Shown in pieces: positions 1-4,850 of a stretch of DNA of 6,876 nt. The stretch's first letter is position 1; every line of letters begins with the position of its first letter. Source of the DNA: Microbacteriaceae bacterium UBA963. GTDB taxonomy: Bacteria > Actinomycetota > Actinomycetes > Actinomycetales > Microbacteriaceae. The stretch spans positions 1 through 6,876 of the forward strand of contig DBCH01000112.1 in NCBI GenBank assembly GCA_002292955.1, in the 5' to 3' direction. Below the pieces are notes generated by a model, which was not told the DNA's origin, made no database searches, and saw only the letters and a list, made by a program, of their open reading frames with translations. The position numbers and the translations under genes were made by a program.

Positions 1-864
1 CGCGTGGCGACCTCGTTCAACGCTGAAATGGATTGGCGCACGCTCAGTGACGAGGTGAGCATTGCCGGCATCAGCTCGCAAGCCATCGTCATTGACCGCA
101 CCGAACGACTCGCCGCCCACTCCGTGAGCGACGACATTCACATCTCTCTGCAGGTGAACGCGCGCGGGTCTGTGGTGCAGGGGAGCAATGTCGCCTCGGT
201 GAGTCCGGGATCGGTCACGCTGACAGAAACGAATCGACCCTTCACCCTGAACTACGTGGAACCCAACCAGCGTCACATCGTTCTGCAAACCAGTCGGCAA
301 GCGTTGGGCGTGAGCGACGAGGTTTTGCATCACGCCGCCGGTCGTCACCTGTCGGGCATGAATCCGGCGCGCGACGCCTATGTTTCCCTCGTCACCTCGT
401 TCATGGCTCAGCGCTCGCCGGTTTCCGAGGCGGGAGCCGCCGAGATGTCTGCGCTGGTTACGTCGCTCGCGTCGGCCATGCTCCGCTCCGCGTGGGAGTC
501 CGCTCCCACACTGCCCAGTTCTTCGGAGGCCATGCACGTGGCTATGGTCTCGTTTATTCGCATGCACCTCACCTCGCGCTTTCTCTCGCCCGAGACCGTG
601 GCCAAGGCACACTTCGTGTCGCGTCGCCGGCTCTACGAGATTTTTGAGGCGTCCGGAGAGTCTCCGGCCGACACCATCCGGCGCGAGCGCATCGAGCGTG
701 CCAAGCTCGAGCTCAGCGACCCAACTCGCCTTGGCACATCAATCGCGGACATCGCTTTTGAGTTCGGCTTTAGTGACGTCACCACGTTCACCCGGGCGTT
801 CCGCCGCTACGTGGGGTGCACGCCGAGCGAGTGGCGCTTCGGGGAGCATTCGGTCGGGGCCTAG
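1..864 (+). CDS. AraC-family transcriptional regulator, probably 5'-partial
   Basis: This is a predicted DNA-binding transcriptional regulator; its ligand and targets cannot be read from the sequence. Numbering from the GTG at position 4, residues about 25-105 resemble the AraC-binding-like N-terminal domain (Arg near the start of the first strand, then the SVSPGSVTLTETNRPF stretch, matching the family's 'pGd..l.dt.rPy' pattern). Residues about 177-280 form the C-terminal AraC/XylS double helix-turn-helix: the first around S195-F213, the second around S246-F267 (SIADIAFEFGFSD), ending in the typical 'F(R)R..G.TPSEWR'. The reading frame is open to the left edge. Relatives with this sensor domain usually carry some more N-terminal residues, so the gene probably begins outside the window, although GTG at 4 could be a real start. 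The TAG stop lies 28 bases before the next gene. The neighbour is not an obvious target. Family call is firm; function is unknown. Confidence 0.88.
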   Translation, partial: RVATSFNAEMDWRTLSDEVSIAGISSQAIVIDRTERLAAHSVSDDIHISLQVNARGSVVQGSNVASVSPGSVTLTETNRPFTLNYVEPNQRHIVLQTSRQALGVSDEVLHHAAGRHLSGMNPARDAYVSLVTSFMAQRSPVSEAGAAEMSALVTSLASAMLRSAWESAPTLPSSSEAMHVAMVSFIRMHLTSRFLSPETVAKAHFVSRRRLYEIFEASGESPADTIRRERIERAKLELSDPTRLGTSIADIAFEFGFSDVTTFTRAFRRYVGCTPSEWRFGEHSVGA

Positions 865-880
865 GCCCACACACACCGAG

Positions 881-892
881 TAAACTTGTCGC
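881..892 (+). promoter_or_regulatory. Putative leaderless promoter (-10 element TAAACT) for the DUF3817 gene
   Basis: TAAACT at 881-886 fits the actinobacterial -10 pattern TANNNT and is followed by exactly six bases (TGTCGC) before the ATG at 893, so initiation at the usual distance would begin at the start codon itself. No Shine-Dalgarno-like sequence is present in 865-892, which agrees with a leaderless message. No clear TTGACA-like -35 is seen at the expected distance. The same layout recurs before the gene at 3858. This is inferred from pattern only. Confidence 0.55.
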
Positions 893-1333
893 ATGCCTCT
901 CGTGCCTCGCCCAGCAGACATCCCCAAGATCCCGCGCGCACTGAGGTTCTATCAGGTGTGCTCCATCATCACGGGAACGTTCCTGCTGTTGCTCGTCGTC
1001 GAGATGGTGCTGCGCTACGGTTTTGGCTACTACGCCGAGCTGGGCGGCCCCTACGGCTTTGTGTGGCTGGTGCCGCATCAAGAAGTGACCGCCGTCAACC
1101 TCTCACTTGTGGTGGTCACGGTGCACGGCTGGCTCTACGTGGTTTATCTCATTGCGTGTTACCTGCTCTGGACATACATGCGCTGGACTTTTGGGCGACT
1201 CTTCGTGCTCGCCCTCGGTGGCATCATTCCGCTGCTGTCGTTCTTTCTCGAGGCAATCAATACGCGCCGCGTGCGCGAATTCTTGGCTGAAACCCCTGCC
1301 GCTCAGGTGACGCCAGTGAAGGTCTCTGCGTGA
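893..1333 (+). CDS. DUF3817 family small integral membrane protein
   Basis: This is a 146-residue membrane protein of unknown function, of the size usual for the DUF3817 family common in Actinobacteria. Three hydrophobic segments are visible at about residues 21-41, 76-98 and 102-121. The Glu/Arg pair at the end of the first helix (VVEMVLRYGFGYY) and the VHGWLYVVYL stretch in the second match what I recall of the family. The N-terminus (MPLVPRPADIPKIPRALRFY) is a short basic cytosolic lead rather than a cleaved signal peptide. The C-terminus after residue 124 is hydrophilic. The ATG at 893 is preferred because it directly follows a leaderless-type -10 element. The TGA stop overlaps the GTG start of guaA (GTGA at 1330-1333), so the two genes are probably one operon with coupled translation. 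The link does not by itself establish a role in purine metabolism. Confidence 0.85.
   Translation: MPLVPRPADIPKIPRALRFYQVCSIITGTFLLLLVVEMVLRYGFGYYAELGGPYGFVWLVPHQEVTAVNLSLVVVTVHGWLYVVYLIACYLLWTYMRWTFGRLFVLALGGIIPLLSFFLEAINTRRVREFLAETPAAQVTPVKVSA
1318..1322 (+). promoter_or_regulatory. Ribosome binding site supporting the GTG start of guaA
   Basis: GAAGG at 1318-1322 lies inside the end of the DUF3817 gene, seven bases before the GTG at 1330. It favours that GTG over the duplicated in-frame GTG at 1345, which would be 22 bases away and has no Shine-Dalgarno-like sequence of its own. Confidence 0.55.
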
Positions 1334-1361
1334 CCAAACCAGGCGTGACCAAAACAGGCGT
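1328..1361 (+). repeat. 15-base tandem duplication over the DUF3817/guaA junction
   Basis: GTGACCAAACCAGGC (1330-1344) is followed directly by GTGACCAAAACAGGC (1345-1359), differing at one base; period-15 identity runs from 1328 to 1346 against 1343 to 1361 with 18 of 19 positions matching. Each unit contains the overlapping GTGA stop/start. GuaA therefore begins MTKPG-VTKTG, and a second TGA lies in the DUF3817 frame at 1346-1348. Confidence 0.85.
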
Positions 1362-2928
1362 TGCCGATCCGAGCCCCGTTCTCGTTGTCGACTTTGGCGC
1401 TCAGTACGCGCAGTTGATCGCGCGCCGCGTGCGCGAGGCCGGCGTGTACTCCGAGATTGTGCCGCACTCGATTTCGGCCGCCGACGTTGCCGCCAAAAAC
1501 CCGGCGGCCATTGTGCTCAGTGGCGGCCCCTCGAGCGTTTACGAGCCTGGCGCTCCGTCGCTCGACGCGGGCATCCTCGACCTAGGCATTCCGGTGTTTG
1601 GCATTTGCTACGGATTTCAGTCGATGGCCGCGGCCCTCGGCGGAACCGTTGCCCAGACGGGTGGGCGCGAATACGGCGCAACGCCCATGCACCTCACGCA
1701 GGGCGAGCACCCGCTGGTGGCCGGTCAGCCCGCCGACCAAACCGTGTGGATGAGTCACGGCGATCAGGTGGCTACGGCCCCCGCCGGATTCGATGTGGTC
1801 GCGTCGACGGAGGCCACCCCCGTGGCCGCCTTCGCCAACGACGAGCGTCGCCTCTATGGCGTGCAGTGGCACCCCGAGGTAAAGCACTCCGATTTTGGCC
1901 AGCGCGTCCTCGAGAACTTCTTGCACGACCTCGCTGGTCTTCCGGGCGACTGGAACCCCGGCAATATCATCGACCAGCAGGTGGCCAACATCCGCGCGCA
2001 GGTGGGCGATGCCCGCGTGATCTGCGGACTCTCGGGCGGCGTGGACTCGGCTGTTGCCGCGGCCCTCGTGCACAAGGCCGTGGGTGATCAGCTGGTGTGC
2101 GTGTTCGTGGATCACGGGCTGCTGCGTCAAGACGAGCGTCGCCAGGTTGAAGAGGACTACGTGGCGGCCACGGGAATTCGACTCGTCACGGTTGATGTGC
2201 GTGAGCAATTCCTCACGGCTCTGGCCGGCGTCACCGACCCCGAAGACAAGCGCAAGATCATTGGCCGCGAGTTCATCCGTTCGTTCGAGCAGGCCGAGCG
2301 CGACCTTGTGGCCGAGGCGGCGGCGGACGGCGAGCCCATCCGTTTTCTCGTACAGGGCACTCTCTACCCGGATGTGGTGGAGTCGGGCGGCGGTTCGGGC
2401 ACGGCCAACATCAAGAGCCACCACAACGTGGGCGGGCTACCCGACGACCTGCAGTTTGAGCTCGTTGAGCCGCTGCGCGCGCTCTTCAAAGACGAGGTGC
2501 GTGCCATTGGTCGCCAGCTCGGCCTGCCACACGAGATTGTCGGCCGTCAGCCGTTCCCGGGCCCCGGCCTGGGCATCCGCATCGTGGGTGAGGTCACGCA
2601 GGAGCGTCTCGACCTACTCCGCGAGGCCGACGCCATTGTGCGCGCCGAGCTCACCGCGGCTGGTCTCGACGATCAGATTTGGCAGTGCCCGGTGGTTCTG
2701 CTCGCCGACGTTCGCTCGGTGGGCGTCATGGGCGACGGCCGCACCTACGGCCACCCCATTGTGCTGCGCCCGGTCTCGAGCGAAGACGCCATGACCGCCG
2801 ACTGGACGCGCCTGCCCTACGACCTGCTGGCCAAGATTTCTAACCGCATCACCAACGAGGTCGCCGGCGTCAACCGTGTGGTGCTCGACGTCACGAGCAA
2901 GCCACCGGGCACTATCGAGTGGGAATAA
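1330..2928 (+). CDS. guaA: GMP synthase (glutamine-hydrolysing), complete
   Basis: GuaA makes GMP from XMP, glutamine and ATP, the last step of guanine nucleotide synthesis, in the cytosol. All parts are visible in the 532 residues. The class I glutamine amidotransferase domain (about 16-205) has the nucleophile Cys93 in GICYGFQ and the catalytic His181/Glu183 in VQWHPEV. The ATP-pyrophosphatase domain (about 215-400) has the P-loop SGGVDS at 235-240, followed by YPDVVESGG and IKSHHNVGGLP. The C-terminal dimerisation domain includes PFPGPGLGIR and ends with the characteristic KPPGTIEWE. Length is normal for the family, with a short non-conserved lead of about 15 residues. The start is GTG 1330: it has GAAGG seven bases upstream and overlaps the DUF3817 stop. 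A second GTG at 1345 arises from the tandem duplication. No purine riboswitch or operator is visible upstream, so expression probably comes from the promoter before DUF3817. All key residues are intact. Confidence 0.98.
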   Translation: MTKPGVTKTGVADPSPVLVVDFGAQYAQLIARRVREAGVYSEIVPHSISAADVAAKNPAAIVLSGGPSSVYEPGAPSLDAGILDLGIPVFGICYGFQSMAAALGGTVAQTGGREYGATPMHLTQGEHPLVAGQPADQTVWMSHGDQVATAPAGFDVVASTEATPVAAFANDERRLYGVQWHPEVKHSDFGQRVLENFLHDLAGLPGDWNPGNIIDQQVANIRAQVGDARVICGLSGGVDSAVAAALVHKAVGDQLVCVFVDHGLLRQDERRQVEEDYVAATGIRLVTVDVREQFLTALAGVTDPEDKRKIIGREFIRSFEQAERDLVAEAAADGEPIRFLVQGTLYPDVVESGGGSGTANIKSHHNVGGLPDDLQFELVEPLRALFKDEVRAIGRQLGLPHEIVGRQPFPGPGLGIRIVGEVTQERLDLLREADAIVRAELTAAGLDDQIWQCPVVLLADVRSVGVMGDGRTYGHPIVLRPVSSEDAMTADWTRLPYDLLAKISNRITNEVAGVNRVVLDVTSKPPGTIEWE

Positions 2929-2935
2929 CCCCCAC
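2919..2935. terminator. Possible weak bidirectional hairpin between convergent genes
   Basis: GTGGG (2919-2923) can pair with CCCAC (2931-2935) across a seven-base loop that contains the guaA TAA. It sits exactly where the convergent guaA and Bax-inhibitor genes meet. The stem is only five base pairs and no T-run follows on either strand, so it is not a classical intrinsic terminator. It is recorded because the 7-base gap holds nothing else. Confidence 0.22.
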
Positions 2936-3739
2936 CTAGTTGCCGCGCGAAATAGCCAGGATGCGCAGAATCTGCAAGTACAACCAGACGACCGTGAGCA
3001 TGATGCTGAACACGCCGGTCCACTCGTACTTTGCCGGTGCCTTGTTGGCAATGCCCGTCTGAATCATGGTGAAATCCATCACCAGTGAATAGGCGGCCAT
3101 CAGCACCATCAGGATTCCAAAGATCACGCCGAGCGGGATACCAAAGATTTTGATTCCCTCAAGACCCCACGGGTCGTTGTTGACGCCCGTGACCATGAGG
3201 AGAACGTTTACGAGGGAAAACACCACGTAGCTGATCACGACGATAAAGAAAATCTTCGTGGCGCGCTTGGAGACGCGCACCTTGCCGCTCGCAAAAAGGG
3301 CCAGAGTCACGGCGAAAACAGCGACAGTGCCGATCACGGCCTGAATCACAATGCCGTCCCAGAGGGAGTTGTACATCATCGACAGTCCGCCAAGCAGCAC
3401 ACCCTCGAGGACTGCGTAAAGAAGAATCAGCGCAGGCACGGGCTCGCGCTTGAAGATATTCACCATGGCCAGCACGAAAGCACCGATACCCGAAACCATG
3501 AGCACGCCGCCGGCGATGGCGGGGTTACTGGCGACAATCAGCCAGCCGATCACACCACCCACGAGCAATACGGCAAAGCCAAAAACCGACTTCATGAGAG
3601 TGCTCTCGAACGTCATGGGCTTCTCGGCAACAGTGTTCTCCGAGGTGAGTTCGTAGAGCTTCTGAAGATCCTCGGCGGACATGTTTTGCTTGTCCTTGAA
3701 AGCCGGGTTGCGTCGGAACGCGGGGTTGGTCATCGTCAT
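2936..3739 (-). CDS. Bax inhibitor-1/YccA family membrane protein
   Basis: This is a 267-residue polytopic membrane protein of the bacterial Bax-inhibitor-1-like/YccA superfamily. Relatives include E. coli YccA, which modulates the FtsH protease, and B. subtilis YetJ, a pH-sensitive calcium leak channel; the role here is not shown. Seven hydrophobic segments are visible at about residues 51-69, 74-95, 101-121, 130-151, 162-184, 200-221 and 240-262, after a hydrophilic cytosolic N-terminus. The LEGVLLGGLS motif (111-120), MDFTMIQTG (221-229) and the C-terminal YEWTGVF...TVVWLYLQILRIL fit the actinobacterial clade. The N-terminus has NPAF twice (5-8, 11-14), which I recall from homologues. The start is the ATG at 3739, with AAGGA ten bases upstream; the frame stays open to an ATG at 3778 that has no such site, and ATG 3733 is further from it. 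The gene converges on guaA with 7 bases between stops and diverges from the phosphodiesterase gene. Confidence 0.9.
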   Translation of the reverse strand: MTMTNPAFRRNPAFKDKQNMSAEDLQKLYELTSENTVAEKPMTFESTLMKSVFGFAVLLVGGVIGWLIVASNPAIAGGVLMVSGIGAFVLAMVNIFKREPVPALILLYAVLEGVLLGGLSMMYNSLWDGIVIQAVIGTVAVFAVTLALFASGKVRVSKRATKIFFIVVISYVVFSLVNVLLMVTGVNNDPWGLEGIKIFGIPLGVIFGILMVLMAAYSLVMDFTMIQTGIANKAPAKYEWTGVFSIMLTVVWLYLQILRILAISRGN

Positions 3740-3767
3740 GGTGAGAGGGTCCTTTTCTTGGGTGGAG

Positions 3768-3773
3768 AGCCTA
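3768..3773 (-). promoter_or_regulatory. Possible -10 element for the Bax inhibitor-like gene
   Basis: Read on the minus strand, TAGGCT (3773 down to 3768), within GTGTATAGGCT, fits TANNNT. It would place the transcript start near 3761, leaving a 5' leader of about 22 bases that includes the AAGGA ribosome binding site. No convincing -35 element is seen. Unlike the two + strand promoters here, this layout is leadered. Confidence 0.3.
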
Positions 3774-3805
3774 TACACCCATCATGCCGTATCGAGCATT
3801 GAGAT

Positions 3806-3834
3806 TGGCTGGGCGTTACCGAAGCGCCCGGTCG
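3806..3834. repeat. Inverted repeat in the divergent intergenic region
   Basis: GGGCG (3811-3815) and CGCCC (3825-3829) form a perfect five-base inverted repeat with a nine-base centre. As + strand RNA, the stem could extend outward to 3806/3834 using three G-U pairs. It lies where the -35 region of the phosphodiesterase promoter would fall, and upstream of its predicted transcript start, so an operator is more plausible than an attenuator. It may also be chance in GC-rich DNA. Confidence 0.25.
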
Positions 3835-3845
3835 TTGCCAGTGAC

Positions 3846-3857
3846 TACTCTTGACAT
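3846..3857 (+). promoter_or_regulatory. Putative leaderless promoter (-10 element TACTCT) for the phosphodiesterase gene
   Basis: TACTCT at 3846-3851 fits TANNNT and is followed by six bases (TGACAT) before the ATG at 3858, the same spacing as before the DUF3817 gene. No Shine-Dalgarno-like sequence precedes the ATG. TTGACA occurs at 3852-3857, directly against the ATG, where it cannot serve as a -35 for this gene. No good -35 is seen at 16-18 bases. Confidence 0.5.
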
Positions 3858-4850
3858 ATGTCTCCTCGCCCGATTGTGATTGCCCACCGCGGCGCGTCGG
3901 GCTACCTGCCGGAGCATTCACCCGCAGCCTTCAATCTCGCCATCAAGCAGGGATCAGACGCGATTGAGTTTGATCTTGTCGCCTCGAAGGACGGCGTTCT
4001 CGTGGTGCGCCACGATCTTGAGCTGTCGAAGTCAACGGATGTTCGCTCGCGCGTGGAGTTTGCCGACCGCTACACATCGAAGGTGGTCGACGGACAAGTC
4101 GAGACCGGCTGGTTCGTCAACGACTTCACATGGCTGGAGCTGGAAACCCTCAACTCCGTGGAGCCTCACCCGAATGTGCGCCTGGACAGTGCGGCGCACT
4201 CAGGTGAGGAGACTCTCTTGCGCTTTGAAGACGGACTTAAGCTCGCTGGTCGTGCGTCCAATAAGGTGCCGATCTTCATTGAGCTCAAGCACTCGTCATT
4301 TTTTGAGGCGGCCGGGTTGCTGATGGATGAACTGGTGACGCAAGCCATCGCCGACGCGGGATGGAAACGAAACGATCCGCGTTTGATTATCCAAAGTTTT
4401 GAGAAGAGTGTGCTGATCCGCCTTCGCATTGCGGGAGTGGGGCATTCCCACGTTTACCTGTGCATGAACGAGGGTTCTGCCTACGACGAGATCCTTCGCT
4501 TGGGTGGTGGCCTGACCTATCACGACGAACTCTCCTCCAGTGGCATGATGCATGTGGCCAAGGAGGTTGATGCTCTGGGTCTTGATGTAGTCACTCTGCT
4601 TTCTCGCGACGGGAGCGGTCCGGCCTTGGTTCAACGAGCCCACGATCTAGGCATGAAGGTTTACGCGTGGACGCTGCGCGCGGAAAACAAGTTTTTGCCC
4701 CGCGATTACGCGCAAGGCTTCGACCCTAAGAACTGGGGCCGTTGGCAGGACTACTTTGGCCTCGTTCTCGACACCGGCGTCGACGGCATTTTTGTGGATC
4801 AGCCCGATATCGCTCTACAGCTCATCTCAGAACGCGAGTCGCGCCAATGA
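3858..4850 (+). CDS. Glycerophosphodiester phosphodiesterase, GlpQ-like, no signal peptide
   Basis: The 330-residue protein is predicted to hydrolyse glycerophosphodiesters (deacylated phospholipid headgroups) to glycerol 3-phosphate and an alcohol, feeding phospholipid salvage. The TIM-barrel GDPD family signature is complete: His10-Arg11 in AHRGASGYLPEH, metal ligands Glu37 and Asp39 in AIEFDLV, the general acid/base His52 in VVRHD, and Glu142/Lys144 in FIELKHS. A long insertion (about 55-110, ending near NDFTWLELETL) and the C-terminal VYAWTLRAENKFLPRDY...GVDGIFVDQPD (Trp271, Asp314) resemble the GlpQ subgroup rather than the short UgpQ type. E. coli GlpQ is periplasmic, but here the catalytic motif begins eight residues after the start with no signal peptide, so the enzyme is probably cytosolic. 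ATG 3858 is chosen because of that motif position and the leaderless -10 before it. The stop overlaps the pcrA start (ATGA at 4847-4850). Confidence 0.93.
   Translation: MSPRPIVIAHRGASGYLPEHSPAAFNLAIKQGSDAIEFDLVASKDGVLVVRHDLELSKSTDVRSRVEFADRYTSKVVDGQVETGWFVNDFTWLELETLNSVEPHPNVRLDSAAHSGEETLLRFEDGLKLAGRASNKVPIFIELKHSSFFEAAGLLMDELVTQAIADAGWKRNDPRLIIQSFEKSVLIRLRIAGVGHSHVYLCMNEGSAYDEILRLGGGLTYHDELSSSGMMHVAKEVDALGLDVVTLLSRDGSGPALVQRAHDLGMKVYAWTLRAENKFLPRDYAQGFDPKNWGRWQDYFGLVLDTGVDGIFVDQPDIALQLISERESRQ

Noticed and set aside
1582..2424. 280-codon open frame on the minus strand opposite guaA
   Set aside because: It lies wholly inside the unmistakable guaA gene, its translation shows no recognisable domain, and long antisense frames are expected in GC-rich coding DNA.
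3740..3778. Upstream ATG at 3778 (minus strand) adding 13 residues to the Bax-inhibitor-like protein
   Set aside because: The added residues do not look like the family N-terminus, there is no ribosome binding site before that ATG, and the AAGGA at the usual distance serves the ATG at 3739.
3852..3857. TTGACA hexamer resembling a -35 element
   Set aside because: It abuts the ATG of the phosphodiesterase gene, so a promoter using it would start inside the coding region; no matching -10 was seen 17 bases downstream.
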